NCBI GenBank assembly: GCA_941918925.1
Contig: OW799234.1
Coordinates: 108,559,884-108,623,883 of the forward strand
DNA length: 64,000 nt
DNA from: Phyto melanocephala
Lineage: Eukaryota; Arthropoda; Insecta; Diptera; Rhinophoridae
Direction of reading: 5' to 3'
A program made the position numbers and the translations under genes. The notes beneath the pieces were generated by a model that saw only the letters and a program-made list of their open reading frames with translations, was not told where the DNA came from and ran no database searches. This document shows, piece by piece, positions 22,470-34,613 of the stretch. Position 1 is the first letter of the stretch, and each line of letters starts with the position of its first letter.

Positions 22470-22950
22470 AATTGCAACAGCCCTATTAATGCCGCATATT
22501 TTATACTGTATTGAAATATTATCAGGAGCTGGGGCTTATGTAATGGGAAAATATAAATTGACATTTAATAGAATTATTCGATACGTCTTTAATTTGAGAA
22601 TAAGAGATCATGTTTCTTTACATACATTAAATTTTCTGAAATCTTCTTTTTATAATTTTGTAGGTATTAGGCTGTTATTATTCTTTTAAAAATCTGTTCT
22701 AAGAGGTTATTCTGATTACATAACTGATAAATTTACCTTCTCTCGTTCAGTTAGAAATCCGCAATTAGGCATTTAAATGCTTTTGCGAAATCATTTCAAG
22801 TTCGGTTATCGAGAATTTGGAATGCTTTGCCGAGAAATTTAAGAATGTTTTCTTACTCGATTCCTAAATTCAAATCTCTTTTACTGGAATATGCACAATC
22901 TCATATGCTAACGAATCGTTAAACATTTTCTTTTATATTTTTTTTCTTAT
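22470..22950 (+). pseudogene. Non-LTR reverse transcriptase C-terminal relic
   Basis: Plus strand from about 22475: IATALLMPHILYCIEILSG, then LTFNRIIRYVFNLRIRDHVS, then after a stop RGYSDYITDKFTFSRSVRN and WNALPRNLRMFSYSIPKF across a frame change. The order (L-LPH-LYG..., N-iiRyv..lr..dhvs, ls..F.fs.R, WN-LP..lr) is the post-RT segment of the family whose RT end is at 11870-12205. It ends in an A/T tail near 22950. Decayed. Confidence 0.65.
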
Positions 22951-22984
22951 AAAACCTTAAAGATTAATTAAAATAAAATTATTA

Positions 22985-23110
22985 TAAAAATTACCCCATA
23001 AAGTAGCTATTTTTTGAAGGCGTATGATGTCCATTTAATATTCTGTCTATCTGTCCATGTCCTGGTTGAAAGTTATTTACAATAGACCCTTCAGCTTGCA
23101 CGTTTATTAA
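22985..23110 (+). mobile_element. DINE-1-like 5' fragment relic
   Basis: ACCCCATAAAGTAGCTATTTTTTGAAGGC followed by TCTGTCTATCTGTCCATGTC and GGTTGAAAG matches, with substitutions, the conserved CCCATAAAGTATATATTTTC...TCTGTCCGT...TTGAAA order of the family. Nothing of the 3' end is seen. Confidence 0.5.
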
Positions 23111-25186
23111 ATGTAAATCGCTTTTGAACATTAACAGAATAATCCCATAACTTGCTGAGATAAAATAATAAAAAACAGGACTGCCCTTGTTTTTTCCTAA
23201 ATTTTTACCACAAAAATTAAAATTTTTCTGTAAAGACGCGATTGTTACCTTTTCTATATATCGACCTCAGTCCGCGAAATAATCGTACGTTACGTTTTTT
23301 AAAAATCGACTTTTTTTATTCAAATTGGCTATATATCCTTAGCGATAACTGTTTTAGTTACGGAGATAACACTGTGTACATTGTATCGTATGTTGCAGTG
23401 TTATTTACGTATTTATTTATTTAAAATTAATAAAAACGCTCTCCTGTAAAAATGTGTTAGTAGAGATGGAAATACATACATTACTTTACACTCATTATCA
23501 TGCAGCTCACGACAAAACATATTACTTATACATAATCACGGAATTGACACCATCAAGACTTGTTCGAATATTTTATACTCGAATTAAAACAAACAGTGCT
23601 TGAAGTGACAGGTAAATTTAAGTTTAATCAAAATTTACTTTAAATATCTTTAATGATGAGGCTATTGAAAGTTAAAGTGTTAAATGTATGTAAATTGTAA
23701 TAAAATTTTGATTTTGGAGATTTTTGGCGAATTTTGATTAACGTTTTGGTGATGGCGACTAAAAAAATCTGACAACCCGGGCGGTCAATAGAATATTTTT
23801 CTCATCTCTAAAAAAAAATTGTTCTAAAATTCGATGTGTTTTCTTAAAGCAAAACATATTTGAAAATATTGGATCATTCGGTAGATCTTTGTAAGGAGAA
23901 GTAGAACTATAAAACCCAAGTTTATTAATCTTTTTTTAATCGAAATTATCTTGGCTTTTTCACTCATCAAACTTTAAAAACCGACAGCACAAAGTAGAGT
24001 ACATGGTTTTGACTTTTTTGTTATTATTTATTAAGCAAGTTTCATATCAGCCTACGATAAATTCTTTTAAACCTTAATGTAATTTACACTTATTTATTTA
24101 TATACTGTACAAACGTATGTATGTATCCATATATAAACACCCATAAGTAGATGTACGTATGTACATATAAATGAAGCAAATGTTAAAATTATTTATTATT
24201 GCGCTGGCATTTGAGCCTTTAAGGAATAGACAGAGAAGTCCAAATGCACAAACAAATAACAGAAACGCAAAATAGTATTCTATGCGCTTATACATCTTTA
24301 ATAAATATCAAAAGATCTTTTACATTTGCCTAGAAGGTGGCTGAGCAAAAGAAAAATTATTATTTCTTAACAAATAAATGAACTTTGCACTGAGAGCTAC
24401 TTTTGTAAAATTATTACAAGGTGTCTTATCATGTCATATTGTCCTAAAATTTTACAATAGTTTAAAAATGTTGTTGTTGCTTTTCAAACAAAAAGTGTCT
24501 TATTATAATAGAACTTTGTACGCTATGTTTATTGTGCTGTCGTATTTAATAAGCAGAGACCTGTGCTAAACGGCTAAGCCAAGCCGCAATAGTTTTTGTA
24601 AGCCGTCGCCGTTCATTGTATAATTTTATCGGGCCGACATCCAAATTTGAGCGCAGTTGCTAATTTTTGATAACAAATCACTGGTGGCGTCTGCTAAGGA
24701 CTCTGCTGTTTTTGTTTATTAAACAAAATATAACTTATTTACTTGAGTCTGTCATTACAACATCTAAAATGTACCTTTCGCACAAACTGGCTATTATTTT
24801 GTTTTTTTCACTTGTTTTTGGCATTATGAAAGAAGATATTTATTTTTATAATTGTTTTACATCAGCTGACTTAAATTAAAAATAGCACACTTAATTATGA
24901 GGGGTTGTTGATGCTAGTATTATAGGACATATGACTTTATGACACTACTGTGAATCCCCCAAATGATTTCAAAGGATTTAATGTGCTTAATTTTTCCGTT
25001 AATGTTATCTCTTTATAGTCAGAGAAAAGCGGTCTAATTAATAAGAATGAAGTCAACATCATTATAGATTTATAATTTAAATTTTATATATTATATATTA
25101 TTTTATTTTTTTTTTAAAAAAACTTTTAATAATTTTTATGAATAAGGGAGTAAATTTACGAGTAATATGTAGTTAAAAATAAACAT
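23111..25186. other. AT-rich, no recognised feature
   Basis: Short random frames only (none with family-like motifs). A few GC-richer islands near 24590-24660 have no partner in the window. Confidence 0.45.
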
Positions 25187-25189
25187 TTA

Positions 25190-25671
25190 TAGCGTTTTTA
25201 CACGTGCTCCCATCTTTTATCTTCCATTAAATCAACAAGATGTTAACATCATCCCATATGAATTGTACGTGTTTGTGTGTCAACATTTTTCAACATTCTT
25301 TAAAGATGTTCCTAACTCATTTTGTTCCACTCAACATCTTTCGATTATTTTAGTGTCTTCACTAGAAATTGCTGTAAAGAAATACATACCATCAGTTGAA
25401 AAAAATTGCAAGCGCAAAAAAAAACCTACAACCAGTGGACTTGAAATATGTCGTATAAAATAAGATTTTTTAATTATTTTCATCCTCTAACAAAATTTAA
25501 CGAATTCTGCTTATTGTAATAATAATTGCTTTCCTAGGGCAATAATTAATACAGAATTTTTAAATTCCATTTAAAGGAAGATGAAAGATGTTTCAAATGT
25601 AAACAAGTTTTGTTTTATTTTTACCATCTTCCACGCATTCCGCTAAGATGTGAGCAAGTGTAAAAAGGCTA
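25190..25671. mobile_element. MITE (482 bp) with TTA target duplications
   Basis: Inverted ends TAGCSTTTTTACACKTGCTC plus MCATCTT (about 26 bp, three mismatches) at 25190 and, inverted, to 25671. Both sides have TTA (25187-25189, 25672-25674). A second internal inverted pair (ATCTTCCATTAAAT / ATTCCATTTAAAGGAAGAT) lies further in. A 3-bp TTA duplication suggests PIF/Harbinger (inference). No coding capacity; the 25263-25463 frame is incidental. Confidence 0.7.
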
Positions 25672-25674
25672 TTA

Positions 25675-27416
25675 CACCATGTGGTATTTACATACCGCTC
25701 ACAGGCTGCAATAATGGCATAATTGAGTGGTCATGTTTTCGAGGAGATGAAATGTTGTTGATAAATATTTAAAGAAGAGCGTGCTATTTTGATATTTTAT
25801 TAAGTTATAAAATGATTAAATAATATTTGTATTTTAAAAATTAAAAAAAAAAAATCGACAATAGCACATTTAAACTGATCTGATAGCACATCTTGTGAAT
25901 TAACCATTTGTGTTGAACAGTATAAAAAATAGTTACTCTTTTAATAAAAACAATTTCTTTAAGTTTTAATTTCAATAATAAAATGTGCATTTTTCCAAAA
26001 ATAAATATTTTTAGATTTTGCCATTATTTCAGTCAATAAGCGACATGTATCTAAATTTATACAAGTATTTATGAGGATGAGCTTTAGGACTGTGTTTGTT
26101 TATGTAATATAATGTTGATTCTTTGTTGTTACATACAAATGAGATTCCTCTCATATAAATACAAAATTTTTTTGCTCTTATTTTCTAACACTCATCAGTA
26201 TGTTCATTTTGTTGCTTTTTACTCACATCACAGTCATAATAATAATCATCTACTGTTAACTCCCTATCTTTTGGCATAAAATAACGGAAACGGAAATTTG
26301 ATGTAGCAGCTAAAAGATGACGAATTAGAAAGAGAAAAGAAAAAAATAAAAACTACGTTTAATTTAACTTTTTGCTGTAATAAAGGATAACAAAAAATAT
26401 AAAAAGGGCGAAAACTGTCAACTGTTGAAACGGCTTACAGACATACATACATTAACACATTTAAAAATGTGTTTAAAAATACAATTATGAATGAAATTTA
26501 ATCCAGAGCTTCTCAAGATATGATAAACCTTCTGCAAAGGGTGTCTTAGATAGAATGCACTTTTTGATTTTAATATAGAAAGACTTATCTTTCAAGATAG
26601 TTGTGCGTTTTTTTATTGAATTGTAAAGAGTACATGTTCTTATTCAGCATGAAAAAAAAAACAACCGTCAAATGGCACTCACGGCTCTGATGTCGTGAAA
26701 TTTTCTATGACTTTCTAACAGAGATGTGGCTGTATCTCACTAATAAAGCTTAGAAATTATAATTTATAATTTATAAATTATAAGTTATAATTTTTCTGTA
26801 AAAAATACCACTTAGTCACTGAAATTTCGTCATCATCTTAAAAAAATTAAGGCACCAGAGAGCTGCTTGTTGTAAATGCATTTGCTTCTAATGGATTGTA
26901 TGAGAATTTTCTTGGCCCCTAATTTGACACTTTTGTGTATTCACGAGCCATTCATATTCAATTGCCCCTGTTCATCATAATTATGACGCATTTTCCAAAT
27001 TTTAGAGTTGCCAAAAAACTTACTAAAAAAAAAACTTTTTTTTATTTTGAATTTTTTTAATAAAATTTTAATATTTATAGAGAGTTTCGTTGAATTATCT
27101 ATAAAAGGTAGTTTAAATCAGCTTCAAATTCAATTCCTGCATTATTTTGGTACTCGTTCAAATCTTCTGTTAATTTTAAGACACACAATTTTTTATTCAA
27201 TTTTAAAAAATTTTTTATAACAATAAATTCTTTTTTTTTTTATTTTAAAAATTTTTTCTCCTTTTAATTTAATTTTTAATTTATTTAAAGAGTTAAAAAA
27301 AAATTTCAAATATTTTTTTGTAGCCACATGTTTCATATATTTTTGAAACGATTCCCATAATTCAAAAAATCTGCAAATTATAAAAGTATTTTATAACCGA
27401 ATTTTTCAAATGTAAA
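25675..27416. other. AT-rich, short palindromes only
   Basis: Contains TTATAATTTATAA-type alternating palindromes at 26755-26795 and T-rich runs near 27030-27310. No gene or element identified. Confidence 0.45.
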
Positions 27417-27436
27417 TCTATATATATAAAAGTGAA

Positions 27437-27477
<41 letters not shown>

Positions 27478-28180
27478 GCTATAGACTCTGAAACTGTAAA
27501 ACCGATCGGGCTCAAACTTTGGTAAGTTGGTGTACACATACCAGGGAGTGTTTATGGGTGAAAAAAAGTGGGCGGGGCCACGCCCATAAAAAATTAGTTA
27601 TCAGTTTTAGCTACTTGCACTTGACCGATTTTTCTGAAACTTTGCACACATATCGAGCTGTCATGACTAAATAATTTCGTGATAAGAAAAGTGGGCGTGG
27701 CCACGCCCCTAAAAAAGTTTTAATTTTGAGGTACTTGCACTGGACCGATTTTTCTGAAACTTTGCCCACATATTGAGCTGTCATGACTTTATAATTTCGT
27801 GATTGAAAAAGTGGGCGGGACCACGCCCATAAAAATTTAGTTATCAGATTTTGCTACTTGCACTGGACCGAATTTTCTGAAACTTTGCAAACATACTGAG
27901 CTGTCATGACTTTACACTTTCGTCATTAGAAAAGTGGGCAGTGCCACGCCCATTAAAAAAAGGTATCATTTTGAGGTACTTTCACTGGACCGATTTTTTT
28001 GAAACTTTGCACACATATTGAGTTGTCATAACTATACAGTTTCGTATTTAGAAAAGTGGGCAGTGCTACGCCCATAAAAAAAATTATAGTTTGTAGGTTT
28101 TTGCACTTGATATTCAATAAAAATTCAGAATGCAAATTGATTCATTAAGGGGCGTAGCAACGCGCGCCGGGTTTGGCTAG
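27417..28180 (+). mobile_element. Non-autonomous Helitron (764 bp) with 121-bp internal repeats
   Basis: 5' terminus TCTATATATATAAAAGTG followed by a (TG)n run (27441-27474). The 3' terminus GCGTAGCAACGCGCGCC...GGCTAG ends at 28180 in CTAG, preceded by a GC hairpin. It is inserted between A (27416) and T (28181). These are textbook Helitron ends (TC...CTRR, A/T target, no duplication). Five internal units start GTGGGCG/AG...CCACGCCCA at 27568, 27691, 27811, 27934 and 28056 (spacing 120-123 bp), each holding a 19-20 bp palindrome and TTGCACTGGACCGATTTTTC. No Rep/helicase coding. Related copies lie at 43548-44022 and 52705-53161. Confidence 0.9.
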
Positions 28181-28520
28181 TTTAAAATATTACAAACATT
28201 TCTTTAACCATTTTTTATTTTTCTGCTACCCCTTCTGAATATCTGTCGAATATTCGTTGCCTTAATTAAGTTTTTGACTCTCTTCATCTAAGTCCTGTAC
28301 AATTTGTCTAAGTTCTGTACAATTTATTGGTTTTGCTTCTCCACACACAAGAATCGCTTCATAATTTAAGTGTCACTTCAACGTCGCTTATTTGCAATGG
28401 CATAAAGTCAAACATCATGCTGTCTTACAGAATGCTTCGGTCGCTTCTCCTGTCAGTCTTTGATAAGCATTTGCGTGTTTTCCACATATTTTTTCGAAAA
28501 ATTTAAATTGCTTTTTTGTC
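28181..28520 (-). other. Unassigned sequence flanking a mariner insertion
   Basis: Together with 29721-30250 this is the pre-insertion site of the mariner. Minus-strand bits such as HANAYQRLTGEATEAFCKTA (about 28480-28420) and FGGKVDYSQFFCMQG (about 29930) look protein-like but I cannot assign them. A 19-bp direct repeat (AAGTYCTGTACAATTTGTC type) lies at 28290-28330. Confidence 0.3.
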
Positions 28521-28522
28521 TA

Positions 28523-29718
28523 AAGGGGTTTTCAACAGGCACGCTACAAAAGTAGACCGATAGGGACAGCAAACGACGCCATATTTTTTGCCGCTCTTTT
28601 GTCATTTCTTTGCAGTAAGGTTTGACATTTCATGATGGAAAGATATACGAGCAGAAATTATTAAAATTTACTACCGAAATTAGGATTCAGTGGCCTAAAC
28701 GTTAAGAGCGCTACGTCCAATTTATGGTCGTCATAATCGTCCTACCAGATCAACAATCGAGCGTCTAGTGGAAAAATTTAAATCCACAGGGACAGTACAA
28801 AATGTTCCCGTGCAAGTGAGACCAAGAGGTGCCCGTAGTGTCGAGAATATTGCTGCCGCTGAAGCTTCAGTAGGAGAAAGCCCAAATGTGTCTCTCACAC
28901 GTCGTTCTCAAGCGTTGCGCATCTCTGTGATGTCGTTGTGGCGAATTTTGCGAAAAGATCTTGGCCTACATCCTTACAAGATCAAATTGACGCAAGAACT
29001 GAAGCCGCTTGACCACCAGAAGCATCGTATATTCGTGAATTGGGCTGAGCAACAACTTGAAAATGATTCGGATTTTCATCGAAAAATCATCTTCAGCGAT
29101 TAGGCTCATTTCTGGCTGAATGGCTTCGTCAATAAGCAAAATATGCGTTATTGGTCAGACAGCAATCCACACGTACTCCATGAGTCATCAGCATCCCGAA
29201 AACATTACGGTTTGGTGCGGTTTATGGGCCGGCGTCGTCATTGGGCCGTTTTCTTCCGTGATGATCAAGATCGGCACGTTACTGTGAATGGGAATCGCTA
29301 CCGTTCAATTATAATAGAATATTTTTGGCCCCAATTGGATGATATGGACTTGGAGGACATGTGGTTCCAACAGGACAGTCGATTGGCCGCCTCGGTCGTG
29401 CGATTTGACGCCGTAAGACTATTTCCTGTGGGGCTACGTCAAGTCTATGATCTATCCCAAAAAGCCAGCGACGATTGATGAACTTCAAACGTAATTGCAA
29501 CAGTATCGCCCGATTAATGCTTAAAACCCGTCGAAAATTGGGTTCAGCGTCTGAACTTCTGCAAGCGTGCCGGTGGTGGCCATGCAAAAAGAAAAATCAA
29601 GTTCCATACATAATGGCATCGAACGTACTTTCACAGGAATAAAGAATTTCATTGATATCCAAAACGATTTTTGTTTTATTTAAAAAAACTTTTGTAGCGC
29701 TCTTATTGAAAAACCCTT
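28523..29718 (+). mobile_element. Near full-length mariner-like element (about 1.2 kb), inactivated
   Basis: Inverted ends AAGGGGTTTTCAACAGGCAC plus GCTACAAAAGT (28523 on; reverse complement to 29718, about 31 bp with a few mismatches) are flanked by TA. Transposase remains start near 28635 (MERYTS, then stop) and are well preserved from 28750: TIERLVEKFKSTGTVQ, SLTRRSQALRISVMSLWRIL, then FHRKIIFSD*AHFWLNGFVNK. TAG at 29101 replaces the Glu after the first catalytic Asp. Two compensating frameshifts lie between about 29185 and 29255. After DMDLEDMWFQQD a stretch of roughly 80-90 bp is lost before WPPRSCDLTP*DYFLWGYVK, leaving the second and third Asp too close. C-terminus HNGIERTFTGIKNF. Inactive. 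Confidence 0.9.
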
Positions 29719-29720
29719 TA

Positions 29721-30604
29721 TATTCTCCCATAAGTCTGCTACACAGAATGTTTAACTGAATTCCTGATGCAACAATTCAATTTTTAAAGATCCGTTTTTT
29801 TCACGCTGTTGTGTTTCTGTGTTCTTAACACGATTTCTTTCTCGGATATTTGTACTTTTAAAGTTTCAGGCCGGCGTCCTTGCATACAAAAAAATTGCGA
29901 ATAATCCACTTTCCCACCGAAAAGTTGGGTTTCCTCTTCATTTGATCTTGTTCGCCTTATTATGAACACAAATGCTGTTTTTTTTTTCTGTCAAAAACTT
30001 TCTTTTCAGTAATCTTAACGGCGTCTGTAAGCTTCTTTGAAGCTCCAGATATAGTTTTCGAACCAACTTTTAATTTTCAAGCTTTTATTTTATAAGTCTA
30101 CTTTAACTTTGAAGGCGAAGTCATGGGCTGGTATAAAATATTTTCCAAGTTATCGTCTATGTTATGAAACTTTTGTTGCAAAACTTGTGAGTTTGTTGAT
30201 GAAAGAGGGAAGAAGAATATAAGATGGTACAATATTTCATGTTTACCAAATTCTATTTAGTCCTTCTTATTTGCTTAGAAGTTTGCTATATGAAGATATG
30301 TAAAAATGTAAAAGTTTAATAAGCCGAGTCTAACTGTGTGGGCGCATTCGTGTTCGAAAAAGAACTTGAAAAATAAATATTTCAAGATATGGAGAAGAGT
30401 AGAAATGATTTTTGGTTTATTTAAAATCAAAAAAACAATTTATTTGTTTTCTCTTTTGTTTGTAAATGATTTACAACTTTATTTATTATTATAATTAATT
30501 TACACTTTATTATATTATTACACTTTAAATTAACTTATTTATGAACTGCCCTTTTATAAAAATATTTTCTTTATTTATACTCAATAATTAAATTGGCATT
30601 ATTT
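29721..30604. other. Unassigned, AT-rich
   Basis: Right flank of the mariner. A minus-strand open stretch at 29784-29969 has no recognised family. A/T-rich beyond 30250. Confidence 0.3.
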
Positions 30605-30960
30605 GATGACAAAATAAGTTCTTGGGAAAATTGGTTTATTGCATTGCATTTTCGTTATGAGAGCGGAAATGCAATCAGTAAAAATGTTAGTTAAATTATT
30701 TTATTAAAAACAATTCTTAAGAAAATTGTCTGGAATAAGTTCAATGTATGGCATTTTCGTTACGAGAACGGAAATGCGATTGGTAAAAAAATTAAGTTAA
30801 ATTATTTTATTAAAAACAATTCTTCGGAAAAATGTCTCGAGTAATTTTGTCAAAAATAATTCTTAGGAAAAATGTCTCGAGTTATTTTCAGTGTTTTGCA
30901 TTTTCGTTATGAGAACGGAAATGCAAAAAAAATAAAAATAATAAAAAGTTAAATTATATT
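30605..30960. repeat. Minisatellite with GCATTTTCG...CGGAAATGC palindrome
   Basis: Three palindromes GCATTTTCGTTAYGAGARCG plus GAAATGC sit at 30646-30672, 30751-30777 and 30898-30924. They are separated by GTTAAATTATTTTATTAAAAACAATTCTT and GGAAAAATGTCTCGAG-type blocks. The period is about 105 bp; the last unit has a duplicated 40-bp CAAAAATAATTCTTAGG segment giving 147 bp. No element identified. Confidence 0.75.
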
Positions 30961-33900
30961 GGCTGGTGTTAGGGGAATAATAGGAGACATTATAACAAAG
31001 AATCTCTACAAAAAAAATTTTGTTCACTTTAAGTTATTTTTAAAAAGTAATTGCAAAAATTGTGGTGGAAAATTTTTTCAAACGCAGTCAATTTATTTTT
31101 ATAAAAAAAAATAACTAAAAGAGTTATCTTTACAAATATGTTATCAAGTTTCTTTTTTTAATAAATTTCTAAGCTATTATTTTACCTTTTTTGTGCAAAA
31201 TTTACGATAATTTTTATAAAAAATTCATAATGTTTTAGACTATTTTTGATAATTTTATATCTTTATGTATATTTCTCCCTATATAGAAAATTAAAAAAAT
31301 TTTTTTTTCCTAACTAAAAATGTATCGCCCATTTTCTTTGTTTTGAAGACCTTTTGTTAAAAATAAATTTATAAGAAACCAAATTTACCTTTACCCTTTT
31401 TGGAAAATTTATATTTCTAAGAAATTCTTATTTTCTTTAAAGAAAATGTTAAGAAAATTAAGATTTTTTTCTGTATTCAAAAAATTAAAAAAAATTTCTT
31501 TTAATTAAAAATTCGGTATATTTTATTTTAAGGAAAAGTGTTAATACTTTTTCCATCTTTATAAAAATTTGTCAATTACATATTTGTGGTTTTTAAAAAA
31601 ATATTTTTGTTAACTTTCTGTAAATACAAAAATATGCAACTTTTGTTGCTTTTGTTTTTTTTTTTACTTTTAAGAATATGGAAAAATCATGACAAATTTC
31701 CATTGTCCAAAATTATAAATCATTTTGCGTTTAATAGAAAGCTTTAGATAAACTTTTTCTCTAAATACAATAGAAATTATAAATATTATTTCTTCATTAA
31801 AGTTGTGTGGAAAATTTTTTAATATTAGAAAAATCTTTTGATAAGAATTTTAATTTTTGTAAAAAAATTAAAAAAAAAAAGATATTTTTTAAATTCGCTG
31901 TCTATACAAGATGTTTCAGACACTAGTAGAGTCACACAAAAACCTTCAGTACTTCTTCTATTTTAGGTATCTCTTACTTTATATGTTTCAATGAATATAA
32001 AACGTTGATTGTTATATTTAAACAATTGTTGATGGGTTAAACAAAAAAAGCAAATCTAAAATAAAAAATAAGATAAATGAAGAGAAGCAATTTACTTCAT
32101 TTACCAACTTTTGTATAAATATGTGATTTTATTTAAAATTTTTTTTTTTTTATTCAAAAGCCATCATTTACTAACACTCATCTATCGCATAATATCATAA
32201 GTGTTTTCAACCATTAGCTTTAGTGTTTAGATGATATTGAAAATATAATTTATGTTTTTCTATTACACCCAGTGACCCTCTTAAACAATCATAAATAACA
32301 AATGTTCTGTCCGATTCTGTGAGGTGTTCTAATCTTTGTTGGCTATCGTAACTTATAGTTATAGTAACTAGTTTCTAATGGGTTATTAAGTTACCGCTCC
32401 ACCTCTGCTCTAGTTGCTGGTAACATATAACTCATATAAATGTAAGTAAATGATTTATGATTGTCATATTTAGCTGCCGTTTTTACAATAGAGTTGAACC
32501 TGTTCATACCTTTTAATGCACCACATACTCACTTGACATACTCACAAAGTAACTTCGTACTTGGAAAAATATAGTAATAATTTTAACAGAAACTGCAAAA
32601 ATATCAATAGCAAGGGAACAAAATACATAGAAATAAAGGAAAAATATATGCAGACAGTGTGTGGAAAAATTTAATGTACATTTGCCTTTAAATATATTAT
32701 TTTCTTAATTTTGAACATAATGATTAGACTACATAGATCAAATGTTTGAGTTTGATGAAAAACACGTAATAAAATATGATTACAGCCATCAGCTCCTCAT
32801 AAAAAGGTGTGCTATTGAAATCAGCTGATGTATATTAACTACCCAAATGAAACAGTTATTAATCCTTATCATGCCGACATTAAATATAACAGATCCTACC
32901 AACATGTGTCTCTAAAATACATTTGAGAAGAAAAAACCTTAATTAGTTTATATCAAGTAAATTTAGAGGAATTTGTTTATTAAACACATTGTTTTCATAG
33001 GAAAGTGTTGAAAGTATGGCAACTGCAAATGTTTATATGTAATTTATCTGGTAATATTCTTTGATCTTTGTTTGTTGTGAATTCTTTATGTTAGTAGTAG
33101 TAATAAAACAAACCTTCTTGCGTAAACATCAAACCGTGGTTTTTATTAGCGCAAGTAAAGATATCAAACAGAAAGGTTTCATACCATGTTTTTTACAAAC
33201 ATTATAATAACATTTTGGATAGCATAGTTTAACTAGACGACTTTTTTAGAATCAAACATACAGCATCTATTGTGTTTATTTGTTACACAATTGAACTGTC
33301 AGTTTTTACTGAACGATATGCCGTCGTAATTTATTTCGTGATCTTTGGCGTATTTAGGGAGCAATAAGTTGTACAGCAACTTATCGTATGTGGAGCTTTA
33401 GACCTCTTGTAGCTGTTAGGCGCATGTTGGTAATTTATTTTGCATTTGCTGTTTCGACTTATAAAAAATAGAATTAAACTGCAGATAACAAATGTAAAAT
33501 TCAAGTCATGAAGTCTAGTTTTGAAATACCGAATTATTTCGTTACTTCATTGAATTAAACATCAAAATATTCCTAACAGACACATGTTGATAGGATTAGG
33601 GTTAAAGTAGATTAAATTATTAATTGCTAAATTAAAGTATTTCTGCTTTATGCGAAACATATAATTTTTAAATCAATTTATAAAGTCAAACAATACAAAA
33701 ACAACAACTTTATAACAAAGAATATATTCAATTAACAGAGACCATCGCCAAAAATTTTTGTTGACCGTTACTACTCTTGAAAATTATTCTGCGGTTTTTC
33801 TTAACTTTTCTTGAAGAATATTTTTGACGGACATGGCTCTTAGCTGGACAGAGATGTCTAATGGGTTACAACAGTGCAATAAACAAACAAAAACAAATAT

Positions 33901-34078
33901 TCTTAAAAGGCAACAACAAAATGTTTAATCCATTGTATGTCATGATAGGACACCTTGCTTATACAGCTCTTGCAAAAGCTGTAATAATAATATTAAGAAA
34001 AGTTAATAAAGAAAATATTTACAAACAACATTGTGATTCTTTTTAGTCTTATCAAATAATTTTCACAGCAGATATACA
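30961..34078. other. Very AT-rich tract, no recognised feature
   Basis: Long poly-A/poly-T mixtures, especially 31000-31900 and 32140. No inverted ends or coding motifs recognised. ORF 33861-34046 has no family signature. Confidence 0.45.
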
Positions 34079-34209
34079 GAGGGCAAATTACGGCATTCGA
34101 TTGTGATCGAAATTCGAAAATTCTTATTAGAATCTCTATGCCTAAAGCACAGCGAACTCGATCGTTAAAGTAAAATTTCGATCGTGATCGAATGCCGTAT
34201 TTTGGCCCC
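34079..34209 (+). mobile_element. Palindromic MITE, copy 1 (about 131 bp)
   Basis: Inverted ends GGGCAAATTACGGCATTCGA... and, reversed, GGGGCCAAAATACGGCATTCGA, extending through ATCGAAATT. The centre CTAAAGCACAGCGAACTCGATCGT reappears inverted in the copy at 63336-63453. No clear target duplication; class unknown. Confidence 0.65.
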
Positions 34210-34540
34210 AAATTATTTTTGTTTTTATTTATACTGCTGTACTCAGTCTCTCTCTCAGCTGTATTGTCTTCACCTGCTGTTCACTATACGTTACCCTACA
34301 TTCAACAAATGTTGCAAACTGTGTAACGAATAGCGAGGCTGTCTTTATTTGGTACTCAAAAGAACTCTATAGTTTCGGAGCAATATTTTTGAAAATAATT
34401 AAGGGAAAAATTTAACTGCTAAAACAGTATAATAAAAACTTAAAAATATAATTGTAAATTAAATAATAAAAATAATCATCTGTTCTTGTTATAACTGCTG
34501 TTAAACTGGTGGCTAGAGCAGGACAGAACTAGTGGTAAAA

Positions 34541-34613
34541 TGAATGATTATTATTATTATTATTATTATATTATTATTATTATAATTATTATAATTATTA
34601 TTATTATTATTGC
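34541..34613. repeat. (ATT)n microsatellite
   Basis: About 70 bp of ATT repeats with a few interruptions. Confidence 0.9.

Noticed and set aside
27691..28080. CRISPR-like array (regular repeats of 120-123 bp)
   Set aside because: The units are full-length tandem copies without variable spacers and sit inside clear Helitron ends.
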